From positions 1,922,001 to 1,986,000 of the forward strand of contig CM069871.1 of assembly GCA_036172665.1 (NCBI GenBank): a stretch of 64,000 bases of DNA, given 5' to 3'. Of the stretch, positions 35,610 through 47,520 are shown in pieces. Within the stretch, counting starts at the first letter, position 1. Each line of letters starts with the position of its first letter. The position numbers were made by a program, and so were the translations under genes. Under the pieces are notes generated by a model that did not search any database, was not told the origin of the DNA, and saw only the letters and a program-made list of their open reading frames with translations. Source of the DNA: Prosopocoilus inquinatus (Eukaryota > Arthropoda > Insecta > Coleoptera > Lucanidae).

Positions 35610-37010
35610 TGTACAATTTTTCTTCAAACATGCCATGATACATACATGCAAGAGTAGTTGGCAGTAACTTCATCACTCTTTTGACATCTGTCGATTACAA
35701 AAAATAAAAATAAAAATAAATGATAAGAGGTGAAGATTGCAGGGTAAGGTATTTATTTATATGACAAAACAAATGAAGCAATTTGATTGCTAAATAAAAT
35801 ATGTATTTTTTTGTAATACCTAATATGTATGTTAGTGTCTGTTGTGATAAACAATATTATTAATTTTGATTGATTAGGGTCATTAATAAAACTGCAGAGA
35901 CCGTACGTACGTAGGTTCACGCCTTTTCGCGCTTTTCCGAGAATTCAGTTTCGAAAAATGTTCCGATCTGCCCGCGGCAGGCCGTTCTTTGGCGCAAAAA
36001 CGTCGTTACCATAAAATAAGCGATACAAATGCGCGTCATTATCGCGAAGACATATCGAGCAGAAATCGTAAAAGTCGCGCTAATCAAAACAAAACATTTT
36101 TATAATTCCACCTGTTGTCAATGGATATGGCCTCACTATTATAAAACCGGCGGCGGCGGCAGCAGCAGCAGCAGCGCCACCCATGCAATATGTAAATGGT
36201 TTCGTCGGGCGAACGGCAGCTTTATCAAGTAATCCGCGATTAAATTCAGCCGACGCGACGCGACGAGAAATTTATGGCTCATCATCATTTGTCCGTGTAA
36301 TTAACGAATCAGATCGTGCGATCCGCCGATCTTAGCCATAAGGTGGATGTATATCACATAAAGTACACCATACGCTCGTTTATTCATAATGATTTATGTT
36401 GTTTGTTTGTTTGTTCGTTCGTTCGTTCATTCGTTTCTTTCCGCTCCGAGTTATTTACAATTATAAATGAATCAAACTTCGCAATTTATCACGTCATCCT
36501 GTCTCTGTTGTGTATACTGCTCTAGGTAGGTATAGTTTAACTTGAATCCCATGAACTGTTTGAGGCGTTAAATGAAGATTTTTCCCCTTTTTATCTGTGA
36601 TGTTAAAATAATAATAATAATAATAAAAATGCAGACGCTGTGCAAAAGATGATGCAATTATATGTAAAAATAGAAACTCCGACCGATATTGTTTACTTAA
36701 GGCAATAAAAGAAATGGCGAACAACTGTTTTCCTAACCGTAACAACGGCCGGGTAAGTGTAACTGTAGTGAACGAAAATAGGACTTTTTGTTTTATTCGA
36801 AGTGGTAACTAAAATGTCTCAAATTCCTTTTTTTTTTTTTGTTGCTTGACTTCGTGCTGCAACCGAAACTCTTATCCTGGTGCTCATTTGTAACTGTGAG
36901 GATTTATTTACCCAATCGTTTTGTTTAATTGTTGAAGATGATGGAAAAAAATCTTTTTTTCTAATAGTATTTGTAACATGGATAAAAGGAGAGGCGATCG
37001 TCGTAGTTGC
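35610..37010. other. Mostly unique non-coding DNA
   Basis: Holds (AATAAA)n near 35698-35720, a (GCGGCA)n-like run at 36148-36175, a (GTTC)n-like run at 36403-36435 and (ATA)n near 36607-36627. The segment 36640-36695 is a fragment of the palindrome family (diverged GATGCAATTATATGTAAAAA then GAAACTCCGACCGATATTG). Unique balanced sequence at 35930-36330 could be conserved non-coding DNA. No gene is called. Confidence 0.35.
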
Positions 37011-37012
37011 AC

Positions 37013-37262
37013 ATTCTAGAAGTTAAGAATTTGAGAAAGTTTATGAATTCTCGAGATATCTGTGAAGCACGTGCATATTTGTTTACGTTATTAGTTCGGC
37101 AATGTGATACAGGGGCGTGTTTAGCCCAGGCAGGAAAGAAACGAAAGAGATTACGACAGTCTCCCGAGGGTTAACGCGAAGGATGAACGTAAGTCGGGCT
37201 CGCGAAGGTGATTAAAAATGTGTGATGATGTTTGATAAGGGCTGTTCACGAAATATTAGCCT
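37013..37262 (-). repeat. Inverted fragment of the 313-bp satellite family with its right flank
   Basis: Read on the minus strand this matches 44110-44345: TTTCGTGAACAGCCCTTATC, CGCGTTAACCCTCGG, GCCTGGGCTAAACACGC and TTCACAGATATCTCGAGAAT occur in the same order. It therefore contains most of one satellite unit plus the unique right flank of the array, in opposite orientation and 7 kb away. This suggests either a second truncated copy or an inverted terminus. Confidence 0.8.
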
Positions 37263-37269
37263 GGAGAAG

Positions 37270-37945
37270 GCGATGGTTTATTAGAGATGTGTTGTATGCG
37301 GTGGCCGCGGTGTGTTGCCGGGCACGGACTAGAGGGTGCCTGCAAAATATGACTTGAGATGGTATGTTCTGGCAGGAGTGTTAGGGCGATACATCCTCAT
37401 GATTGGCAGTGCGGTACGAGGGTTATGAATTTATGCGGAGGTATTCTGGTAGCAGAATATTGTCCGGGATGCAACCCGGGGCGTTGGCCAGAGGATGGTG
37501 TCGTGCACCAGCAAACGGTATCGTCGGGCTTGCCACGGTGAGCAAGCAACACCGATGAAGCATGCGGTACCGGCAGGACAATTAGCAGTATTCTGCATTC
37601 GTTGTGATTGGGAATTCGGTTGAGTCCATTCCTGACCAGGTGATAACATTGCGCCATCCAGAACGGTCTGACATGATGATGTCATTGAACCGGTACCGAG
37701 CGGTGCTCGACACACACGCAGTCGATGACATCAACTGATCTTGAGAACGTATGCTCAGTAGGCAAGGTATGGTAATATCCATTGGGAGGGGTGGGTTTCA
37801 TATCCAGAGGTGAATGTGGGGGTTAATGCATGCGAAGATAAGAAATCAACGTGCGAGGACGATTCACCCGTTCAAAAACCATTGCGAGGGAGCTATAGGT
37901 TGTAGATTCGCCGCTGGAGTGGGAGGGGCCGGAAAACGGCCCCGG
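37270..37945. other. G/C-richer block of unknown nature
   Basis: Composition rises to about half G/C with many TG/CA words, unlike both flanks. Minus-strand frames between 37397 and 37782 together give about 120 residues in broken, frameshifted form (for example SDRSGWRNVITWSGMDS and HDTILWPTPRVAS). This has the look of a decayed transposon coding region, perhaps a Tc1/mariner type, but no catalytic motif is secure. Confidence 0.3.
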
Positions 37946-38497
37946 TAAGTGGAATATTCTATTTTACTACTGAATCTTTAGATACTCGTAAAGGATTACT
38001 TACAATCTGCATGTACCTTACCGAAATCGAATGCGATGCCCGGAAGCTAAGACGTTTACCCTCAGCGCCTGTTGCGATCAGGGAAACGAGAAAGAAAGAA
38101 ACAACATTGGGAATGAGAGACCTAACCAATTATAACTCCGTCCTCAGATAGTATTGTTTGCCTATATTATTTAAACAAAAAAAATCTACCCAACATTCTC
38201 GACTGTTTCTCGACAGCTCACGGGATGCGGGATCTGCCTTACCGTTCAAAGAAAACAAAACTAGCCAACACGATTAAATTCGGTCAGAGAGGGGGAAAAG
38301 GGCGGACAATCCCGAAAATAAGTTGTAACGTGGATACGGCAAACGCGTCGAAAATAAAACTGGGAAATGATTTTTGAATTCCTTTGCGGTTGGTAAACCT
38401 TATCACGGCTTTTATTCAATGAGTTACGAACAAGGAAGTGGCCAGGGATTAGCTAAAAGTATTAGGAAAAACGGCGAGAAAAGTAATTTGTTCCGTC

Positions 38498-38585
38498 GTC
38501 GTAATTACAATCGCCCACTCAGTGAAGATGGCGTGGGGAAAAAGTTATTTGCATAGGTGTGGGTGTTGGGTGGGCATTAATTAGA
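38498..38585 (+). repeat. 90-bp duplicated segment, copy 1
   Basis: Matches 40232-40318 in the same orientation: CGTCGTAATTACAATCGCCC, TCAGTGAAGATGGCGTGGGG and TTAATTAGAGCG are shared with few changes. An open frame (38374-38556) overlaps it but is not preserved in the other copy. Confidence 0.75.
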
Positions 38586-38589
38586 GCGC

Positions 38590-40100
38590 CACCTAAGGAA
38601 AAGTGTAACCTTAATGACCCCAGACAATCTTTTCAACCCCCTTCCGTACATTACGCTATTAAATTGCTGGAAAGTTCTAGTTTTGCGATTTTGTCTCTCG
38701 TGATTGTGTCTCATATACGCATCGCTATTTCCATCAGCAGGAACCACCAAAAATATATGTATATAAATTGCATAATGAAACATCGAAACCACGTCGCGTC
38801 GTCCATTGTGTAATCGTTCCATCGATCGGCAGCAACTTTCATATTTTGTTGGTAAAGCTCGTCACGCCTATCGTTTTATCCAAACAGCATCATTCAGCAC
38901 GTTCGCTGATTAACGTAAACATGGCGTGAATGAATCACGGATTGTTATGAAGGCAAACAGAAAAGAATTTTTTTTCTTGCGTTCGCCCCCGGGCGGCGGC
39001 GCTATTATTATATATTGCCAATCAGCATTCAAACTAAACCTACAAATTTCTTGCCACCGATGAGGAAACGCCACGGGCTTTTGATTGATGGGGACGATAA
39101 AGATCGGGTATTTACATTCCTCCCGGCCCCGTCTCACCCCCCCGTGCAGAATCATGAATTATTGCTAGCAGAGATACAGAACTCGTTGCTTGCTTCTGTT
39201 CGAATCGATTCTAACTGCGATGTTCACCTTGCCTCCTCCTCTCCTAATTGAGTGAGCGATTTAGAGAAAACGCAAACATAATTTTTTCTGAGGTGCTGCT
39301 ACTTACCCAAAAACAAACAAGACATTATGGCAACATGGACGCGTTGCGACGTTGCGCCTTTTGTAAATAAATCCGAGCGAAACACGTGCACGTCAGAGGG
39401 ATTTTCAATTTCGTCCAGTGATTTATTTATGCGTGTAAATGGAATAAACTTGTAGAACTGCTTTATATTACGACGGTTTACAAGAAATTACGATGTGCTA
39501 ATAAATATTTAATATTGAAATGACAATCGACATAACTTCCGACACCCTCTCCTCAACATCGAAGTTATCAATTACATTACAAAATGCAATAAATACGTTG
39601 CCTCCTCATCTCAAATACATAACATAACCTCACGTTCACTCGGCTACATATTTAAATAAATTATTATTGATTTTACAGCATTCCTTTTAATATTTATGCT
39701 CGGATCTTACATCTTGATTTACTTGAATGGCAATAAAATTAGTCACGGTCAGCATTAAATCTTCTTCTCCTCCTCTCCTCCGGGTGTGTATCTGTGTAAT
39801 TGCGAAGAAGTAAATCGTTCGATGATTTTTCGTATTTAAAGTGATTACCGGAATTATCGTATTTACAACTGCTTGATTAAATGAATTATTCATGTGATAA
39901 TCCTGTCTAAATCTCAATTAACTCGGCGACGAGCAAAAAGCAAAGGAAATTATTTTAATTTAAGAAAGAAGGGCGCGCGCGTTAATCTGAATTAATTGCG
40001 TGCGTGCTTTCAGATGCCATAGATTTCAGGATTATGCAGATTGGGGTAAAATCACTTAATTAGTTATTTTATTTTACGATCGTCAGATTCAGAGAATCGA
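38590..40100. other. Unique non-coding DNA, no gene recognised
   Basis: Balanced unique sequence with several ATTA or TAAT cores and CACGTG words (for example near 39383). Small frames (38559-38813, 38910-39155, 39015-39251) overlap on opposite strands and match nothing I recognise. This could be regulatory DNA; I see no direct proof. Confidence 0.3.
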
Positions 40101-40106
40101 ATTTTC

Positions 40107-40318
40107 TGTTGCGTTTAAGTGCGTACTGCAAAACAGAATTATATGTCAAGTCAGGGTTCCCGAATTGCATACTTCAAAACCCCTTACGCAGCAAAGGGCT
40201 TCATTGGGTCACCGGTCCAAAACACCGTCGTCGTAATTACAATTGCCCTCTCAGTGAAGATGGCGTGGGGAAAAAGTTATATGCATAGGTAGGTGTTGGG
40301 TGGGCCTTAATTAGAGCG
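40107..40318. repeat. TIR fragment of the 1.8-kb element fused to duplicated segment copy 2
   Basis: 40107-40195 contains TTTAAGTGCGTACTGCAAAA and CTTACGCAGCAAAGGGCTTC, diverged versions of the terminal repeat at 33809-33853. It is followed directly by 40232-40318, the second copy of the 38498-38585 segment, suggesting the transposition or repair event that made the fragment also copied the 90-bp piece. Confidence 0.6.
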
Positions 40319-41424
40319 GTCTAAAACACAAGCGCGGTTATTCCGGCTTTACGTGAAAAATGCAACGCGACGGAATGTAAGCGTGTCATGGTTACACGTG
40401 CCTAATTATTACATTATGTACTATTGAAACAACCGGCGTTCGCATAAATTAGACTTGGCAAAATACTGCCTGACAAATTGATAGTTTGATCTTAACCCTT
40501 CTCTCTCCGGTGCAGAATCGATTGTAACTTAAAGCCCAGATCGCGTTTAAATAAAATAATACTCCTGTATGAAATAAGTGCGTGATTTTGTCGTGGTAAT
40601 CGCAATGATTTTTGCGTAATTTCGCTCGTCCCCTGACGTCAATGACATGCTGAGTAATCGCACAAATTTTATCATTATCATTTTGAAATTAACATGTAAA
40701 AAAAATGTGCATGCAATGTTCAAAGGGAACGAACCGCGCTCATAATCGTTTCTAGCGGCAGCCAACAAACAAACACATTGGCGGCCTCTAAGACATCAAC
40801 TTACAGTAAATCTGCAAAATGTTACGAGTTTATTAAGTTTATGCCTTCCCTTCCATTTCTTTTTTGCACATTATCAGCCTGGCAGACACGAGTATCTTTA
40901 CATAAATAAAATAAACAATTTAGAATTATTTAAAGCGAATAATCTAAAGTGAGTCATTTAAGTATAATTATGCAAACACACATTTGTTTGCGGTTTAAAA
41001 AAAAAATCTGCTTGGCACAGATTATTGTGGAGAAAAAAACTATTCCTTTAGGATTCTTAATTTAAATTCACTTTTGTTGTTGTTGCTTTGATTGATCTGC
41101 CGTTTCTTCATTCCATTTTAATAAAAATCTTTTCCATTTCACCATCGAAGTTGAATTGAATCATTGAATCTCACTCGAGACTTCTTACCTTACTTCCTTC
41201 TGGTTAGCACAGCAACAGCGCAAGAAGTCTGCTGGAAGTTGATCAAAAGTGACTGACAGCGAAGATTTTAGCGGAACAACTAACATCAACACGTCCAGGG
41301 GACACACTGTACATTTGACTCGTCGAGTTGATTGATTCTCTCTCTCCTTTTACTGATTTGCTTCTACCTTGTTTAAACTTTTACGTCACATTTGGTTTAC
41401 GTCCGGTCCAAATCTTCAATCAAG

Positions 41425-41520
41425 ATGGTAAGCATGAATTAAGCCTTGCCAAATTCTAACACTCTACTACTAACACATCTTTTTTGTTTTAGAGTAATTT
41501 CTCGCACTCAAAAATAAACG
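41425..41520 (+). CDS. Candidate 5' coding exons with a 65-bp intron
   Basis: An ATG in a fair start context (ATCAAGATG, 41425-41427) is followed immediately by a donor, GTAAGC. The putative intron 41428-41492 contains a perfect TACTAAC branch-point word and ends TTTTTTGTTTTAG. Splicing gives ATG then AGTAATTTC and so on: M-SNFSHSKIN, up to a second donor, GTAAGG at 41521. The 313-bp array begins about 65 bp further on, inside what would be intron 2. I see no downstream exon in matching phase, so product and strand context are unknown. It is not the missing ADAMTS first exon by phase (it ends in phase 1; the ADAMTS exon needs phase 2). Confidence 0.3.
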
Positions 41521-41586
41521 GTAAGGCAGGTCCAGCATCCCGCAAGAAAAAGTTGACTAGATTTTTTTTTTGTTTGGATAAGATAG

Positions 41587-44345
41587 ATATTTCGTGAACA
41601 GCCCTTATCAAATATCATCACACATTTTTCGCGAGCCCGACTTACGTCCATCCTTCGCGTTAACCCTCGGGAGACTGTCGTAATCTCTTTCGTTTCTTTG
41701 CTGCCTCGGCTTGGATTGGGTTTTGATGGGGTCACGATGCTTTCAATTCGCTCGAACCCTTCTTTGCTTCGAAGGTGGACCAAGACCAGGTTTGACTTTA
41801 TTAATTTGCGACGCGCTGGGAACGAATCGGCCGTCTTGTCGTGTCCCCAAGAGAAAACCGTACATTATCATCCTTTGCAACTGCTTTTCGAGTTAATAAT
41901 AATATTTCGTGAACAGCCCTTATCAAATATCATCACATATTTTTCGCGAGCCCGACTTACGTTCATCCTTCGCGTTAACCCTCGGAAGACTGTCGTAATC
42001 TCTTTCGTTTCTTTGCTGCCTGGGCTTGGATTGGGTCTTGATGGGGTCACGACGGTTTCAATTCGCTCGAACCCTTCTTTGCTTCGAAAGTGGACCAAGG
42101 CCAGGTTTGACTTTATTAATTTGCGACGCGCCGGGAGCGAATCGGCCGTCTTGTCGTGTCCCTAAGAAAACCGTACATTATCATCTTTAGCAACTGCTTT
42201 TCGAGTTAATAATAATATTTCGTGAACAGCCCTTATCAAATATCATCACACATTTTTCGCGAGCCCGACTTACGTTTATCCTTCGCGTTAACCCTCAGGA
42301 GATTGTCGTAATCTCTTTCGTTTCTTTGCTGCCTCGGCTTGGATTGAGTCTTGATGGGGTCACGATGCTTTCAATTCGCTCGAAACCTTCTTTGCTTCGA
42401 AAGTGGACCAAGACCAGGTTTGACTTTATTAATTTGCGACGCGCTGGGAACGAATCAGCCGTCTTGTCGTGTCCCCAAGAGAAAACCGTACATTATCATC
42501 CTTTGCAACTGCTTTTCGAGTTAATAATAATATTTCGTGAACAGCCCTTATCAAATATCACACATTTTTCGCGAGCCCGACTTACGTTTATCCTTCGCGT
42601 TAACCCTCGGAAGACTGTCGTAATCTCTTTCGTTTCTTTGCTGCCTGGGCTTGGATTGGGTCTTGATGGGGTCACGATGCTTTCAATTCGCTCGAACCCT
42701 TCTTTGCTTCGAAGGTGGACCAAGACCAGGTTTGACTTTATTAATTTGCGACACGCCGGGAGCGAATCAGCCGTCTTGTCGTGTCCCCAAGAAAACCGTA
42801 CATTATCAACCTTTGCAACTGCTTTTCGAGTTAATAATAATATTTCGTGAACAGCCCTTATCAAATATCATCACACATTTTTCGCGAGCCCGACTTACGT
42901 TTATCCTTCGCGTTAACCCTCAGGAGATTGTCGTAATCTCTTTCGTTTCTTTGCTGCCTCGGCTTGGATTGGGTCTTGATGGGGTCAGGATGCTTTCAAT
43001 TCGCTCGAACCCTTCCTTGCTTCGAAAGTGGACCAAGACCAGGTTTGACTTTATTAATTTGCGACGCGCCGGAAGCGAATCAGCCGTCTTGTCGTGTCGC
43101 CAAGAAAACCGTACATTATCATCCTTTGCAACTGCTTTCCGAGTTAATAATAATATTTCGTGAACAGCCCTTATCAAATATCATCACACATTTTTCGCGA
43201 ACCCGACTTACGTTCATCCTTCGCGTTAACCCTCAGGAGACTGTCGTAATCTCTTTCGTTTCTTTGCTGCCTGGGCTTGGATTGGGTCTTGATGAGGTCA
43301 CGACGCTTTCAATTCGCTCGAACCCTTCTTTGCTTCGAAAGTGGACCAAGACCAGCTTTGACTTTATTAATTTGCAACGCGCTGGGCGCGAATCAGCCGT
43401 CTTGTCGTGTCCCCAAGAAAACCGTACATTATCATCCTTTGCAACTACTTTTCGAGTTAATAATAATATTTTGTGAACAGCCCTAATCAAATATCATCAC
43501 ACATTTTTAATCACCTTCGCGAACCCGACTTACGTTCATCCTTCGCGTTAACCCTCGGAAGACTGTCGTAATCTCTTTCGTTTCTTTGCTGCCTCGGCTT
43601 GGATTGGGTCTTGATGGGGTCACGATGCTTTCAATTCGCTCGAACCCTTCTTTGCTTCGAAAGTGGACCAAGACCAGGTTTGACTTTATTAATTTGCGAC
43701 GCGCTGGGCGCGAATCAGCCGTCTTGTCGTGTCCCCAAGAAAACCGTACATTATCATCCTTTGCAACTACTTTTCGAGTTAATAATAATATTTCGTGAAC
43801 AGCCCTTATCAGATACCATCACACATTTTTAATCACCTTCGCGAACCCGACTTACGTTCATCCTTCGCGTTAACCTTCGGAAGACTGTCGTAATCCCTTT
43901 CGTTTCTTTGCTGCCTGTTCTTGGATTGGGTCTTGATGGGGTCAGGATGCTTTCAATTCGCTCGAACCCTTTTTTGCTTCGAAAGTGGACCAAGACCAGG
44001 TTTGACTTTATTAATTTGCGACGCGCCGGGAGCGAATCGGCTGTCTTGTCGTGTCCCCAAGAAAACCGTACATTATCATCCTTTGCAACTGCTTTTCGAG
44101 TTAATAATAATATTTTGTGAACAGCCCTTATCAAATATCATCACACATTTCTCGCGAGCCCGACTTACGTTCATCCTTCGCGTTAACCCTAGGAAGACTG
44201 TCGTAATCTCTATCGTTTCTTCCCCGCCTGGGTTAAACACGCACCCATATCACAATACCAAACTAATAACGCAGACAAACATGCTCCTGCTTCACAGATA
44301 TCTCGAGAATGCATAAACTTTCTTAAATTCTAAACGTCTACCACA
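41587..44345 (+). repeat. 313-bp satellite array, about eight units, plus right flank
   Basis: The word TGAACAGCCCTTATCAAATA or its variants recurs near 41596, 41912, 42227, 42539, 42849, 43161, 43474, 43798 and 44118, a period of about 313 bp. Units differ by scattered substitutions and a CCTTCGCGAACC variant that adds 8 bp in the last units. Long frames on both strands (for example SLLPGLGLGLDGV on plus, and TPSRPNPSPGSKETKEITT on minus) simply follow the repeat. 44226-44345 is unique flank that recurs inverted at 37013-37130. Confidence 0.92.
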
Positions 44346-44349
44346 GCAA

Positions 44350-45790
44350 GGAGCAATTTTCGTTTGTTTCCTTTTAAAAACGAGAGGAAATCGTCAAGTC
44401 GACCAGTTGATTATTGAACACACGTCATGTGAAAGTCGTAAAGTGCGCCCAATGCGAAATACACATGCATGTTCGAGCTTGTTATTCTACGATGATGACT
44501 AATGCATATGCTCGCTATTACTTTAGTTTATTTAAACTGCACGTATATTTGCATTGGTATAAATGGCATCCGCGTCGCTGTAACAACACAAACAACACAT
44601 CATCCCGAATTTACAACCTTCCTGAGCGTAACCAAACAAACTTCTGGGTTCGCCACACCGAAATTCAATCCGCTGATTGAATGATGGATGGATGGATGGA
44701 TGGATGTATGAATACGTCTTGCTGATGATGATGATGATGATGGCCTTGCGCGGCGTCGCGAAATCTTGATATTTATAATCTCGTGCGGCGTTGTTTAGAT
44801 CAGTGTGTAAAGTTGAGTCATTAGGAACCGCTAATTGATCCCGTCCGAAATAAAAGCAATTAATCATCGGAAGAGCTAAAATTAAACGAGTGGCGTCGAG
44901 ATTTTTTTTATTTATTTTTTTTTTTGGATTTCGGACTGTGCAATTATTCAGGTGATCGGAGGTCATCAATCAGTCATGTCTAGACATGTGTTAGTCCGTC
45001 CGTTTTAATTGCTGGTTTAAAAAGCCAGACACGTAGGTCAGGGGCGATGCGAATAAGATATTTATTGCATGAATTTTCAAATGCGCCGCGCCATCTACCG
45101 ACGGTACGCGTCAGCTTGTTCACTCTTGTTCGATAAGAAAAACGAATTTAAAAATCGTGAAACTGGGCGCAATTAAATTTAATAAAACCGTTTTTTTTTC
45201 CCTCTCTCTCTCTTTCTGTTTCATTTCTAATTGCTTTGGAAATGAAAAATAACCGGGGCGCACGATAGACAAAAGGAAACACAAGCGCAAGATTTATGGC
45301 GTTTCGAGAGCGCTAGATTAACTATGTCCTCTTCAGACCGGGTATTTTAACGAAACCGAAAGAAATAAGCCGATTTGAATTCTAACGGGTGATTGATAGT
45401 TATATGCGCATTCCGCAGCAGCAGCAGCACCAGTAGCGCCAATCGTTACAAAAACAATCCGAAAGAAACAAATGTCTTCTACATTCAACAAACATTAATT
45501 CAAATTCAAATTTTGGTTGATTTTTAAATTTAAACGCACGTATTATTGAGCGCAGCTGCAAGCAAAATTAAAGTCGCGCAAGTGTCTTTATGTTGTCCCG
45601 ATGTTGTACGTTGGCTCATGTTGCCGTATTTTAAATTGATTTTAAATAAATTTAACTTAAACTCAGCGCCTAAAATGATTTTACTTTGAGAAAATGCCGG
45701 TAAGAACCGACGCTCCACGGGGGGTTCATGTTCGGATACGGTTCTTCCCGTGAAAGCTATTCTAGTCTAAATAAGGTCGATTTTTATTTG
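44350..45790. other. Unique non-coding DNA with microsatellites
   Basis: (ATGG)n at 44682-44705 and (GATGAT)n at 44723-44741. Sequence at 44800-45060 is balanced and carries GCTAATTGATC, GCAATTAATCATC and AAAATTAAACGAG homeodomain-type cores, so conserved non-coding DNA is possible. Overlapping frames at 44414-44969 match no family I know. Confidence 0.3.
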
Positions 45791-45798
45791 CATGCGTA

Positions 45799-45913
45799 TT
45801 CTGGAACAACATTACAGCAACATCACCGAATCGTTGTCATTCCAGAACTCGGGGAGATCTGATGTTCTGGAACAACATTACAGCAAAAATACCGAATCGT
45901 TGCGATTCCAGAA
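45799..45913. promoter_or_regulatory. Duplicated hairpin with four heat-shock-element-type dyads
   Basis: A 66-bp tandem duplication: TTCTGGAA at 45799-45806 and 45865-45872, TTCCAGAA at 45840-45847 and 45906-45913. Within each copy these words are inverted partners (TTCTGGAACAAC against GTTGCGATTCCAGAA), so each can form a hairpin. TTCnnGAA is the core of an HSF site. Whether this is a regulatory element for the frame at 46147 or a tiny foldback repeat cannot be decided from the sequence. Confidence 0.35.
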
Positions 45914-46146
45914 TTTAGCGAGACGGTGTTCAACTGCGTCTTGATCACAGCGAGGCTGTTCTGTCGTTTAATATTCCAAGTAGAATCACATGACACGAAG
46001 AAGCTCAGTCTCTCTTATATTCAAAACATCTAATATTTATATAATAGTTATGTACGAGTTGCAAAATTAAATATTTAAAATTGTTTTTACTGTATAATTA
46101 AATAATTAAAAAGCGATGAATAGATAGTTTGTATTTATTTTCTTCA

Positions 46147-46701
46147 ATGACAAACAGAAAAAGGGTGAATGCGTTCATTTTACGAAACAAAAATTACCTA
46201 ACGAAAGGAAAGAATAAAGTATTTCTCGATAAACGAGTTGTTGCTTTTTGCAACTTTCATATAAAATTACGGTGCAATAATAAAAGATTATTTTATTTTA
46301 TTGAATGTCACGGGAGGGGGGAGGGAAGGGAAGAAAAAACAACTAACTATATCTTTCGAAACAAACGGATACAATCAAGGTGCATGACGGATATGAAACA
46401 AATTGCTCACAATCACGAGATTATAATCAAAGAGCGTACATGTAATGGCCAGCTCGAATTACATCCTTCAAAACTGGGTTACATCGATATCAATCGGGTC
46501 AAGCTTTTGTTGGAGGATCGGCTAGCTCCGATGCAATTCCCCGCCGAATCCGATTTCGGCTTTTTCCTTTTTATTATTGCTTTCGAATTGGCCGCCGGTT
46601 TTGTTTCGATAGATTTGTGCCAGTCGGCGGCTTGTACATACAGTACAGTCTACAATAATAACATCACGAAATTTAATTCGTTTCAATTACTTTTCATGTA
46701 A
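46147..46701 (+). CDS. Orphan ORF, 184 codons, hypothetical
   Basis: An intronless ATG frame opening MTNRKRVNAFILRNKN, Lys/Arg/Asn-rich in the N-terminal half, with a hydrophobic run FGFFLFIIAFELAAGFVS near residues 137-154 that could be one membrane segment. No family is recognised. The frame is long for A/T-rich DNA but composition alone could allow it. The HSE-like hairpins lie 230-350 bp upstream. Confidence 0.15.
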   Translation: MTNRKRVNAFILRNKNYLTKGKNKVFLDKRVVAFCNFHIKLRCNNKRLFYFIECHGRGEGREEKTTNYIFRNKRIQSRCMTDMKQIAHNHEIIIKERTCNGQLELHPSKLGYIDINRVKLLLEDRLAPMQFPAESDFGFFLFIIAFELAAGFVSIDLCQSAACTYSTVYNNNITKFNSFQLLFM

Positions 46702-46900
46702 GCATACAGGGTGATTCATAATAAGTGTCCGACACGTAAGGGACGCATTTAGTCATCCAAGTACGACATTACAAAACAACAAAATAATTTTTTTTCGTTA
46801 GGTTACGCGCATGTAATTCGAAAGACAGTTTGAAAGTTTGATATGCCATATTTTTTAGTGATACCAATAGAAATGTCACCTTAATCCTGAACACCAGAAG
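46702..46900. repeat. Possible end of a dispersed element
   Basis: Starts with ACAGGGTGATTCATAATAAG, a word typical of terminal repeats of small insect DNA elements. No matching right end is found in the window, so this is a weak call. Confidence 0.25.
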
Positions 46901-47520
46901 ATCGTAAACAGAAAATATTCATGCACATTAAACCTCCCATGTCTAAAGTTTAATTTTTTTTGTTTTGGTTTTTCGAGTGCTATGCATGCAAAAATTGTCT
47001 TTAATTGAGTGCAGAAATCAGGGGTAATATTTTGGCTTCCGCTCACACGATCTCATTTCTCTGCAGACGCGCTCTGCGCACGACGTGCAAAATTGGAAGA
47101 ACACTTGGCTCTGACTGACTGTACGACGCGTTATGATTCATTCCAATATTATTGCTATGTAATTGTATCATCTAAATATTATGTAAAATTGAAGAAGAGT
47201 TGAATATTGTCAATACGTTGGGGAGGTACCGAATAGCTTTCTTAGCTGTCCTACTTGCACAGACATCCGACGAAGCAATCGCAAGTCAAGCTGTTAAGTC
47301 TTAATGTTCTCTTGAAAGGGTCGATAGTAAACATGACAACGTTAGCGGTCGATCGGGAGCGGGAAAAAGTAACCTTTGGTAACCTCACCAACGCTTACAA
47401 ATTTCTTGAATTGTTAAAGATAAAGTGGCATCTCCTAACCACGTTTTTAAAAACATTTTCACAGTATTTAGGAAAGTGCAAGGGGCTCATCTGTATCGAG
47501 TACGTTAAATTGATAGGTCT

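Noticed and set aside
41698..44316. Long repeated open frames on both strands in the 313-bp array
   Set aside because: They are in register with the satellite on both strands and shift with indels between units; nothing indicates translation.
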